This document shows positions 34,638-43,895 of a DNA stretch of 64,000 nt, in pieces. The number at the start of each line of letters is the position of its first letter. Position 1 is the stretch's first letter. The notes below the pieces were generated by a model. The model saw only the letters and a list, made by a program, of their open reading frames with translations. It made no database searches and was not told where the DNA came from. Origin of the DNA: Malus domestica (taxonomy: Eukaryota > Streptophyta > Magnoliopsida > Rosales > Rosaceae); contig NC_091670.1 in NCBI RefSeq assembly GCF_042453785.1, positions 3,488,501 through 3,552,500 on the forward strand, written 5' to 3'. The position numbers were made by a program, and so were the translations under genes.

Positions 34638-34755
34638 TGACCTCAGAGATAGGTTCGATCAATTGAGCTGAATTGAAGCTTGCTCAAAGCTCAGTGAAAG
34701 TCGCGCGGAGACCCATTACCATCTGAGAAGAGAATTCATCTCATTCGGACCAAGG

Positions 34756-35861
34756 ATGTCTGGATCGGGAGGCTCGGAGGTGAGAACTCCAAATTTCTCC
34801 GGTGAGAAGTATAAGTTCTGGAGAATCAAGATGGTAACGATTTTCAAATTGCACGGGTTGTGGAATCTGGTGGAAAAGGGAGTTAAAATCTCTGATTCGA
34901 AGAAGAAGAAGGTTGAAGGATCATCGAAGGATGATGGAGATGAAAAAATGGCAGCTGTGTCGATGAAAGACATAAAGGCTATAGGAATCATTCAGAATGC
35001 AGTCTCAAATCAGATCTTCCCACGAATTGCCAATGCTAAATCCGCAAAGATGGCATGAGATTTGTTTATGGAGAATATCACGGTGATGATTAAGTAAGAT
35101 CTGTAAAATTGCAAAATCTGAGACGAGAGTTCGAATATGCTAGAATGCATGATGATGAAACTCTGTCTGGATATCCTACTCGGCTAAATGACTTGATAAA
35201 TCAAATGAAAATGTTTGGTGAAGTTCTTCCTAATGAGAGATTAGTACATAAGGTCTTAATTAGCCATAGTAAGCCTTATTATTCTATATGTCTAGTTATT
35301 GAGAATACAAATTGTTTGGTGACCGTAGAATTGCATGAGGTAGTTGCCATTTTAAAAAGTCAAGAGCAAAGGTTTGATTTACACAGTGTGGATCAAACTG
35401 AAAGATCTTTTGCCCCACTCTCTATGAATCCAAGGTACCGTTTGGTATGCAGATGGGTCGTTCCAGGGGGAAGAGGTGGAACGAAAAATCAGCCAAATTT
35501 CGTCCCATGGGACAACCCGTTCCACAGTTTTTAGGCGCACCAAACGTGGGACGGAATGACTCGTCCCGTTCCGTCCCGTCCCGTCCCACGTACCAAACGG
35601 TACCCAAAAGAACAAAACAAAAGTGGTGGTACTTATGCTGGTTCATCCAGATTTCAGAGAAACTAGAATCCCAAAGGCAAGAAATGGGAATCAAAACCAA
35701 AGTTTCATAGAAATTTCCTGGAAACAATTATCAGAATATGAATGCATCTCAGTCATTGAGTCAAGAGACCACAAAGCCTTAGTCCAAGGTGTGTTTTAAG
35801 TACCATTTTGGTAAGTGCAGACACAAAGGGAAACCAAAATGCTTCAATTGTGATAAGTTTG
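34756..35861 (+). pseudogene. Copia gag, 5' part
   Basis: Starts MSGSGGSEVRTPNFSGEKYK, with KFWRIKM and HGLWNLVEKG typical of the UBN2-type gag N-terminus. It is followed by LRREFEYARMHDDETLSGY and LNDLINQMKMFGE (35109-35220). Stops occur at 35056 and in 35090-35105. A MITE interrupts it at 35434-35604. The piece ends within the zinc knuckle: CFNCDKF is here and the rest, GHWAREC, resumes at about 43900. Confidence 0.8.
35434..35604. mobile_element. 171 bp MITE in Copia gag
   Basis: Inverted ends GGTACCGTTTGGTA and TACCAAACGGTACC, nearly perfect, with a CAA direct repeat on each side (35431-35433, 35605-35607). The interior is rich in gtcccgttcc-type repeats. The ORFs across it are by-products. 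Confidence 0.7.
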
Positions 35862-36206
35862 TGACACGCCCTGATCCCAATATTCCCTGAATGCCAAGAT
35901 AAGCATGTGTTGGCCGACACCCGAAGGTGACGAAAATCATTTATTGAATGCAAATGCTGATAACAAAGGAATAGATAAGGTTTATAAATGTAAAAGAATA
36001 AAGAATATGCATTTAAGGAACGTGTTCAGCGCACACATCTAATCTAGAACACTAAAAGAATTAATATAAAAATTGGTTGAACAAAGGAGTGGGTCCTACA
36101 CCGAGAGGACTCGAATATGCCGATGCGAAAATACCTGGATGCTAGGATTGTATGCCTCGATTCTAGGTCCTGAAGGGGGCGCAAAACAAACATGAGTGGA
36201 CCAAGT

Positions 36207-36241
<35 letters not shown>

Positions 36242-36245
<4 letters not shown>

Positions 36246-36658
36246 TGTACCATACTTAGGGCCTCCGTATTTAGATCTCGTATAAATACTCGAGGGACTC
36301 AAATGTAATTATGTAATAAATGAAGGGGAAAATATGTAATAAGTAAGGAGCCCTTATTCTATAAAATGACTCCTCACTCTCCTCATTAAGGGGGCCAAGT
36401 TCTTTTTTTTAATGACCAAACAATACATTGAGGAGTCCTTTAGGCATGGGAAGAGAGCACACAGAAAATAGGCTAGAGAGCACACTGCCTCTAGCCTTCT
36501 TGTATATTCACCAATCAGAGTGAAACAATATCAACATCAGTGTGGACGTAGCCCAAACGTTGGGGTGAACCACGATACATCTTGTGTTCTTTACTTTCTT
36601 GCTGATTCACGGTCGAATTTACGTTGTTCCAAGACCCCTCTGGTTTTGTGCATCAACA
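36242..36658 (+). repeat. Left LTR of the gene-carrying element
   Basis: 417 bases; it contains the TATA-like ttattctataaaatgac near 36354. It has about 37 bases (around 36395-36432) missing from the right LTR. Confidence 0.85.
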
Positions 36659-36680
36659 TTTGGTGCCGTCTGTGGGAATC
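36659..36680 (+). other. Primer-binding region of the gene-carrying element
   Basis: tggtgccgtctgtgggaa directly follows the left LTR. This phrase is familiar next to LTRs of plant Gypsy-type and derived non-autonomous elements. Confidence 0.6.
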
Positions 36681-37050
36681 GACACGAAAAACTAAGTCGA
36701 TTCTCTTTCATTTTTTCACCTCCACTGTGAAACTGCAAAATCTACAAAAACCCAACAACCCAAAGCTTTCCTAGAAAACCCACAGAGCCACATCCTTTCT
36801 CACTCAGTCTCTTTCTCTGCAACTGCAAGACAAAATCCCATAACTTCTCTCTCTCTCACCTCTCTCTCTCATTTCTTTCCCTCCCTCCCCAAAAATCGCC
36901 TGGTGCGTAGTTGCCTTTTTCAACTTGGACGAGCAATCAATCGTCTTCCCATCACCAGTCCCCACCCCTACGACTTCTGGATTCTAGAGCGAGAAAGTTT
37001 CAGAGGAGAGAGAGAGACTTGGGGTCTGGAGGATCGTGGACTGAAAAACA

Positions 37051-37536
37051 ATGGCTTTACAGACCAGTATCAGCAGCAATGCCCTGCTCTCGACATCTTT
37101 GTCGGTTCCATCTAGGGCCGCTTCCGTTCGACTCTGAGCCCGAATGGTCGGAGGAAAACGGGAGGGGGAGGAAGGGTTTGTATGATCGCATGGAGAAGCA
37201 GCACCGGTGGTGATGGCGGCGGAAAGAAGGGAGTGCCCAGTTCGAATTATTTGGTGCCCCTTGACAAATCGTTTTCGTATACCAACTCGTCCTGCATCAC
37301 TCGCCCTCTCGCTGAAATCCTCAGAGACCTCAATAAGAGAATCCCTGACAACATCATCCAGACGCCACCTGAAAATCCCTCCTCCACCTTCATCCCCTGG
37401 TACCATGCGAACCGGATGTTGAGCTTCTACGCTCTTGGATGGTGTGGAGATATTTGTGATGTTATATTTCTAACAATGGAAGTGTGACTGTGGTATACCG
37501 TGTCACTGTACGTGGATCTGATGGAGAGATGAAATC
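37051..37536 (+). pseudogene. Captured RAD52-like (organellar DNA-binding) gene fragment
   Basis: Opens MALQTSISSNALLSTSLS, which looks like a plastid transit peptide. It continues in another frame with SSNYLVPLDKSFSYTNSS, CITRPLAEILRDLNKRIPD, IPWYHANRMLSFYALG and, after a one-base loss near 37470, TVVYRVTVRGSDGE. I recognise this as the N-terminal half of plant RAD52-like protein 2, a chloroplast/nuclear single-strand DNA-binding recombination factor. The coding match is continuous with no obvious intron. It stops before the end of the RAD52 fold and runs into DUF569 sequence. Frameshifts near 37120 and 37470 make it non-functional. The family call is from memory of conserved motifs. Confidence 0.6.
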
Positions 37537-38003
37537 CAACAAGTTCCGAATTGGAATGGACTTCTTCCACAAGGCCAAGGCGGTGCACCTCCACAGCCAC
37601 CACGACAAGTACCTCTTAGCGAAGGAGGATGAAGAGTCCGTCACCCTGGAACGAAATGGGTTGTCCACGAAGGCACGGTGGACCGTTGAGGTCGTAACCG
37701 AAACCGACAACATCATCTGACTCAAGAGCTGTTTCGGTAAGTACCTCACCGTCTCCAACCAGCCTTACCTCCTCGGCATGATCGGCCAGAAAGTGCTCCA
37801 GACTCTACCTCAGCGGCTCAACTCCTTCATCCAGTGGGAGCCCGTAAGGGATGGCAAGCAAGTCCGGCTCAAGACCAGGTACAACAACTTCCTCCGAGTT
37901 AAATTGTTGGGTTATGATTATTCGGGTTACGGACAGTCTCTGGTGGGATTTCGTTTCTTGTCATCGTCTACTGGGCATGACTTTTTTTATCATGGCTTTT
38001 AAC
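37537..38003 (+). pseudogene. Captured DUF569/fascin-like domain fragment
   Basis: From MDFFHKAKAVHLHSHHDKYL (37557) through NGLSTKARWTVEVVTETDNI, then a TGA at 37718 where an Arg codon is expected. It continues with GKYLTVSNQPYLLGMIG and FIQWEPVRDGKQVRLKTRY, and degenerates after NFLRV. This is the first beta-trefoil of the plant DUF569 (actin-cross-linking, fascin-like) family, whose function is unclear. It is joined to the RAD52-like piece in the same reading frame over the junction (GSDGEMKSNKFRIGMDFF), so a fusion may once have been translated. Confidence 0.72.
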
Positions 38004-38083
38004 CGACCACCAAATACTTTTATTATTATATCTTCTTCATGACCAAAATAGTGACGATGACAGCTCCCGGCCTTCGTGGCCCA

Positions 38084-38285
38084 TCATCTCAAGATGGGGG
38101 AAACAAAAGCAAAAGCAAGTCTGCAGGTGAGTATGTCTGGAGGTGGAGAGACAGAAAGAGGTGCGGTGGAAAAGAGAAAGTAAAAACAAAAGCAAAAGCA
38201 AGTCTGCAGGTGAGTATGTCTGGAGGTGGAGAGACAGAGAGAGGTGCGGTGGAAAAGAGAAAGTAAAAGCAAAAGCAAAAGCTCA
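38084..38285. repeat. Two-copy direct repeat, about 85 bases
   Basis: Two near-identical copies from caaaagcaagtctgcaggtg to gcggtggaaaagagaaagta, within the gene-carrying LTR element. Confidence 0.85.
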
Positions 38286-38580
38286 AAGTCATTTCAATTG
38301 TGCAGATGTTATCCCACTATCCAACCATCTGCCATACCAACCTTCTGCATGAGCTTTTTTGAATGATGTGATTTACTTTTCTTATCTTTTACAAACATCT
38401 GTATAAACCCACCATAGTGTAATCATAAATAAAGAAAAAAAGGAAGCATGCCAAAAAAAAGGGCAAAATAGTGGGTTGGAATGTTATGTGGAGGGCGAAG
38501 ACACATATGCCCAAAAGAGCCAGGCCATATGGCTTCAAACTCCAACCTCCATCCGTCCGCTTAAAGTTCACCTTCTATTA

Positions 38581-38905
38581 TCACCAACCAGGTGATCAAA
38601 AGTACTTCAAATACTCCAAAATTATTCGGCAGCCTGTCATTATTATCACCAACCAGGTGATCAAAAGTACGTTCAGTACTCCAAAATTATTCAACAACCT
38701 GCCGCTATTATCACCAACCAGGTGATAAAAAGTACATCCAGTACTCCAAAATTATTTGGTAGCCTACCACTATTATCACCAACCAGGTGGTCAAAAGTTC
38801 GTCTAGTACTCCAAAATTATTCGGCAGCCTGCCGCTATTATCACCAACTAGGTGATCAAAAGTACGTCTAGTACTCCAAAATTATACATGAGCATCACTT
38901 ATGTC
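38581..38905. repeat. 65-base tandem array, five copies
   Basis: Units begin tcaccaaccaggtgatcaaa at 38581, 38646, 38711, 38776 and 38841, an exact 65-base step, and each ends near ccaaaattattcggcagcc. Confidence 0.9.
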
Positions 38906-39040
38906 AATCATATATAAACATTCATGAGCATCACTCATGTTAATCATACATAAACATTCATGAGCATCACTCATGTCAACATCCATGAGCATCACTCATA
39001 TCAATCAACATAAACATTCATGAGCATCACTCATGTCAAT
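38887..39040. repeat. 36-base tandem array
   Basis: Repeats of catgagcatcactcatgtca plus atcatacataaacatt at 38887, 38923 and 38959, then shorter or variant units to about 39040. Confidence 0.85.
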
Positions 39041-39044
39041 AAGC

Positions 39045-39230
39045 TTCGAAAGCTTCATTTACAGAGCTCTAGCTTCGAAAGCTTCATTTACAAAGATCCA
39101 GCTTCAAAAGCTTCATTTACAAGAGCTCCAGCTTCGAAAGCTTCATTTACAAAGCTCTAACTTCAAAAGCTTTATTTACAAAAGCTCCAACTTCAAAGCT
39201 TCACTTGCGAAGCTTCACCTACAAAGCTTC
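39045..39230. repeat. 33-base tandem array
   Basis: Five to six imperfect units of agcttcgaaagcttcattta followed by caaagctcc. The 96-codon plus ORF here is this repeat read through. Confidence 0.85.
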
Positions 39231-39319
39231 AGTGCAGGGTATACAAAGACCGCCTCCGAACAACCGCCACTTCAGCCTATACATGGATTGAATTTGAAGT
39301 CTCCAGCTAACAGACTCTA

Positions 39320-39965
39320 TTGACTGAAGACTTGGGGGACTACACTATGTACCATATATTGGGCTTCCGCAATTGGGCCTCATGAAAAATACTTGGGGGA
39401 CTTAGCCCATTATTTATGTACTGAGAAACAAACCCTTATTCTATAAAAGAGACTCCCTCACTTTCATTAGAGAGCACCCATTATTCATGTATTGAGGAGT
39501 GAACCCTTATTTTATAAAAGGGACTCCCTCACTTCATTAGAGAGAGACTCTTAGCCCATCACTTATGTATTGAGGAGCGAGCCCTTATTCTATAAAAGGG
39601 ACTCCCTCACTATCATTAGAAAGCATCGCCGCCTGCTGAGCAACCCCCTCGCTATGAGCATTAACTCTAGCTCATCATTTATGTATCGATGAGCGAGCCT
39701 TTATTCTATAAAGGGACCCCCTCACCATCATTAGAGAGCATCGCTGCCTGCTGAGCAACCGTCTTGCCGCAAGCATCAACTATAGCCCATCATTTATTTA
39801 TTGAGGAGCGAGCCCTTATTCTATAAAATAAACTCCTTCACCATCATTAAAGAGCATCGCCGCCTGCTAAGCTACTGCCTCGCCGTAAGCATCAACTCTA
39901 GCCCATCATTTATGTATTGAGGAGCGAGCCCTTATTCTATAAAAGGGACTCCCTCACCTTCAACG
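39320..39965. repeat. Array of LTR-promoter-like units
   Basis: Six units with spacing 72 to about 121 bases, each carrying attgaggagcgagccc followed by ttattctataaaaggga. The same phrase is the TATA region of the element's own LTRs (36346, 40246). It starts just after gactgaagacttgggggact (39321), a copy of the polypurine/LTR junction at about 40120. Confidence 0.75.
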
Positions 39966-40141
39966 CCACAAGCCGAGCCAACCAAGGCAACATAAGCCAC
40001 AAGCCGAGCAGCCTCACATTGAGCACTGCCTCATATCGAGTATTCAATTCTAGACGACATCTAGTTACTTCTGCCCACACATGAACTGAATTTCAAGTCT
40101 CCAGCCAAAAGACTCTCTTGACTGAAGACTTGGGGGACTAC

Positions 40142-40516
40142 TGTTTGTACCATACTTAGGGCTTCCGTATTTAGATCTCGTATAAATACTCGGGGGACTC
40201 AAATGTAATTATGTAATAAATGAATGAGCAAATATGTAATAAGTGAAGAGCCCTTATTCTATAAAAGGACTTCTCACTTTCCTCATTAAGGGGGCTAAGT
40301 TTTAGGCCATGGGAAGAGAGCACACAGAAAATAGGCTAGAGAGCACACTGCCTCTAGCCTTCTTGTATATTCACCATTCAGAGTGAAACAATATCAACAT
40401 CAGTGTGGACGTAGCCTAAACATTGGGGTGAACCACGATACATCTTGTGTTCTTTACTTTCTTGCAGATTCACGGTCGGATTTATGTTGCTCCAAGACCC
40501 CTCCGGTTTTGTGCAT

Positions 40517-40521
<5 letters not shown>
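40142..40521 (+). repeat. Right LTR of the gene-carrying element
   Basis: 380 bases, same ends as the left LTR, preceded by gactgaagacttgggggact. An (AT)n tract follows at 40522-40552. Confidence 0.85.
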
Positions 40522-40557
<36 letters not shown>

Positions 40558-40644
40558 AAACAGTTATCAACATACTAACCCCGAGGTGTATATAAAGAAC
40601 ACTACTAGCATAATAAGTGATAAGTTTACTGAAAACCCTAGCAT

Positions 40645-42172
40645 TAGACCTGCCATTCGTGTCGTGTTTTCCGTGTTCGTGTCTTTTTCGTGTCATACCT
40701 GATATCTTAACGGGTCGTGTCATGTAACACCCATTAAAATAAACGTGTAAAATGACCCGACCCGAAATCAACCCGATAATATTAACATGTAATATGACCC
40801 GACCCGTTACCCGTTAAAGAAAATATAATTTAAACCAATAAATAATCAAATGAAAAACATAATACTAAATAAGTATATACATACCATATTGTTGCATCCA
40901 AAACATAAAAACACAATTTTCTTTTAAGTATATTTTCACTTACCTAAAGTCTTTAATAGTTTTTTAATTAATGTAGAAATGTAAAAAATATAGAAAAAAT
41001 ATATAAACACTCGTAATGACAAGTTTTACAACTTTTATGAAGAGCTTAACTTCGAAATTCGCTACTATAATAATATAAATCATATATCAAAATTTAAGCG
41101 TTGATTGTTGTTTACATTTATGCTTCATTGTTCTCATCAAATTTTGTTTTTTTTCAGATTTTGTTTTTTGAAAACTTGATCTATTAGAGGATGCAGGAAG
41201 ATGAACGGTTTGGATCGTTGATATTATATTCAGAGCTTTACAGTTAGTGAAAATATTGCTTGATGTTTTTAAAGTTTCTACAAACTATATGATATCGACT
41301 CATATTTTAGTTAATCGTAAATATCGAAACGTGATATCAAAGATCTGAACGTTCATCTTCTTACATCCACCAGATGATCATGTTTTCAAGAAAGAAAATT
41401 TTAAAAATGAAATTCAGTAAGAAGAATAAAGCATAAATGGCAATCGACGGTTAAATATAAATTTAAGGTTTATGTATTATAGTGTTGGATTTCGAAGCTG
41501 ACCCCTTCATGAAAATTGTAAAGTTTGTCACTATGAGTCATTGTATATTTTTTTTTTTTTACATTTTTTACACTTCTACAATAATTATTATTAATTTTGC
41601 CCTCAAATAAAAAACATTATTCATGAAGGTTTGGAGGATTTTAAAATCTAAACTATAATGTAAATGTAACCATTATCTATTCGTGGAGGAATAATGATGA
41701 ATCACAAGTGTTTATATATTCTTTCACATTTTTCTTACTTGCCTATACAAATACTATATTAGTTTATTTTAATTTTGAACAACAACATGTTAAGTAAAAT
41801 TTATCCTAGCAATGATAATAAGGAACTCTCATAATAAAAATAAATAATGACTAAAACTTTTTTTTTTAAACTTATATAGAATAATAATACAAAACTATAT
41901 ATTTAATATAGAATATATTGTATATATTAATATGGCTACTGTATTTTATAATAAATTTTTTAGTAATTAAACTTTAAAATTATCAAAATAAATTTTTTCT
42001 TAACGGGTCGAAACGGGTTACTCACGTGTTACCCACGTGTATACCCGTTAAGAACCCGTTAGTAACGGGTTCTTAACGAGTCACCCGATAATGACCCGAT
42101 AAGTTATTGTGTTAACCCGAAACTTGTTATTTTTGTATCGTTTTCGTGTCGTGTCAGAAATTGCCGGGTCTA
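40645..42172. mobile_element. Non-autonomous hAT element, 1.53 kb
   Basis: A perfect 8-base TSD CCTAGCAT (40637-40644, 42173-42180). The ends TAGACCTGCCATT and, inverted, TAGACCCGGCAATT are imperfect TIRs. The subterminal regions are dense in cgggtcgtgtc and acccgttaa motifs. The interior is AT-rich with no transposase. Confidence 0.85.
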
Positions 42173-42180
42173 CCTAGCAT

Positions 42181-43895
42181 GCCAAAAAAATCTCAAAAGA
42201 CATATCGCGGCAAAACATCACGGAAAACAAAATATCAATCGTCTCACAGATCGTCTTGTAAGCGCGATGTGCTGCCAGTAAGATCACTGAATAAATATAA
42301 CTCCCAGCCCTATGCCAGCACCGTGGTCTCTCCGCCCGTAGCCAGAGATTTCCAACTCCCAGCCCAATGCCTGCTCTGTGTCCTTTAGCCCGTAGCTAGG
42401 GATTATTTCTCCCAGCCTAACTGCCAACACCAGATCCTCGCCCCAGGCGGCATAGTGTCCACTAGGTACGCACAAATAGTTACACCTCTCAAATATAACC
42501 ACTTCATAGTATAAAGTCATCCATCGTCTATACTATAAAGAGGGGTTTTGAAAACATGTTCTAGCATCCTATCGTCGTCCATCAGATAGTCTACCAGTAC
42601 ATGGTTTTTATAGAAAATACGATATATTAAAATATAGCTCAATATAGGCCAATAATTAATTCCTTACAAAATAACAAGACGTTAATCAATATTTCAATAA
42701 ACATGCTTAACATAAAATCAGTTCATAAACTTGTAAGGCATGCATTTCATTTATGCAAATAAACTATAAAATTATGCAAATTTTAGAAGGGGTCCGCTCA
42801 CAGTACTTAGCCGCCGAAAAGTCACGCAGCTAGCAAAGATAGAAACGCCACTATAATTGCCCCTAAGCATATTGCCCATAAGCATATAAAGAGTCCAATT
42901 AATAAAACTATATAATAGCAATTGAATTTGTGAAAACAAACGTTGGAAACAGATTTAGAACGTCGAATTATCCTAAGAAGGGTCCTGGATAAATTTCGTA
43001 AAAAGTCAACAGAATATCCCTAGAATATTCCAAAGAATATTTCCTGACGAAATATTCTTTAATGGAATATTCCCTGACGGAATATTTCCCATAAAAAGTT
43101 ATGGGCCGGTTAGGGTTTAGGGTTTAGCTAATTAGGTGGGCTAGGTTTAGAGGAGAGGGCTTAGGGCCCCGGTTCAAAAGGCCCGAAGGCCTTAAGCCTA
43201 AGGGTTTTGGGTTTTTAGATAAAAAGGTTTAGGGCCTTAGCTAATTTGGCCCAAAGGCCTTCAACTTAAAACAATTAATAATTAAAACAAAACAATTATA
43301 TATATAAAAATAAAAAAAGGTTTTGGGTATTGAAACGAGCCTAAAACCCGATAGTTTTCCAAATGGCCTGAAAGGCCTATCCTGTCGGAGGTGCACGCGG
43401 GAGCTATCCCAACTCCAGCCGACTGCAAACATGGACCTTAGGGTCCGATCTAGGTATAAAACATAGAGGGAGAAGAGGGGAGTGAAGTTATACCTTTTGT
43501 TCGCCTTGGAATGGCCGATGATGTTCGAAAATCAGGTTTGGGTGCCCTCGGTTTGCTTAGGCTTCCCTGGGCTCCGTCGAGCCTCACAGGCCGAGAGAGA
43601 GGGAGAGATAGACAACGAGATAATGATGATGATGTCGAGGAGTGAGTGAGTAAGGGAGTGTGTGTGTGTGTGGATCTGAGAGCGAGAGAGATACGGGAAA
43701 AAGAGTTTGAAAGGGAAGAGCTGGAAGAGAGAATAGAGGGGGTCACGGGGTGGGGGAAAAGGGAAGAAAATAATGGGGAGTTATGGTGCTGCCAAGTGGT
43801 AGCTAGGGAGTGGAGGAGAAAATAAAAATATTTAATTTGAATAAAACTTTGGGAATTTATAAAATTACATATAAATTTGGGGGTGGGGTTTAACA
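42181..43895 (+). other. 3' part of the TGACACGCC-family solo LTR
   Basis: Noncoding. It contains three imperfect copies of cagcccaatgcc/ctgct ... gcccgtagc (42300-42440), a cluster of ggaatattccctgac repeats (43010-43095) and GA-rich sequence (43570-43750). The 163-codon minus ORF at 43450-43941 runs across the LTR end into Copia and is spurious. Confidence 0.6.

Larger units (their letters stand above)
36242..40521 (+). mobile_element. Non-autonomous LTR element carrying host gene fragments
   Basis: LTRs at 36242-36658 and 40142-40521 both begin TGTTTGTACCATACTTAGG and end GTGCATCAACA. Just inside the left LTR is tggtgccgtctgtgggaat, a primer-site region seen in plant Gypsy-type elements. 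Before the right LTR is cttgggggactac, a purine-rich tract. It sits in an (AT)n run, so the ATATA flanks are compatible with a TSD but not informative. The interior encodes no gag or pol. It holds a RAD52-like fragment, a DUF569 fragment and several tandem arrays. Confidence 0.85.
35862..43895 (+). mobile_element. TGACACGCC-family solo LTR, itself carrying two insertions
   Basis: Begins TGACACGCCCTGATCCC and ends GGGGTTTAACA, flanked by a perfect TSD GTTTG (35857-35861, 43896-43900) within the Copia gag zinc knuckle. Removing the 4.28 kb LTR element and the 1.53 kb hAT element leaves about 2.2 kb. Shared phrases with the copies at 16493 and 22069 include gttggccgacacccgaaggtgacg, gaagggggcgcaaaac and ggggtccgctcac. 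No internal region or second LTR is present, so it is a solo LTR. Confidence 0.85.

Noticed and set aside
38039..38352. Lys/Gly- and Leu/Phe-rich ORFs on both strands
   Set aside because: They arise from a two-copy 85-base direct repeat in noncoding element sequence.
36237..40526. ATATA flanks as proof of the TSD of the gene-carrying LTR element
   Set aside because: The element lies in an (AT)n tract, so any 5-base flank would match.
35862..43895. TGACACGCC element as a Mutator-like DNA transposon
   Set aside because: With the ends set at TG...CA the flanks form a perfect 5-base GTTTG duplication, and the sequence ends are not inverted repeats, which fits a solo LTR.
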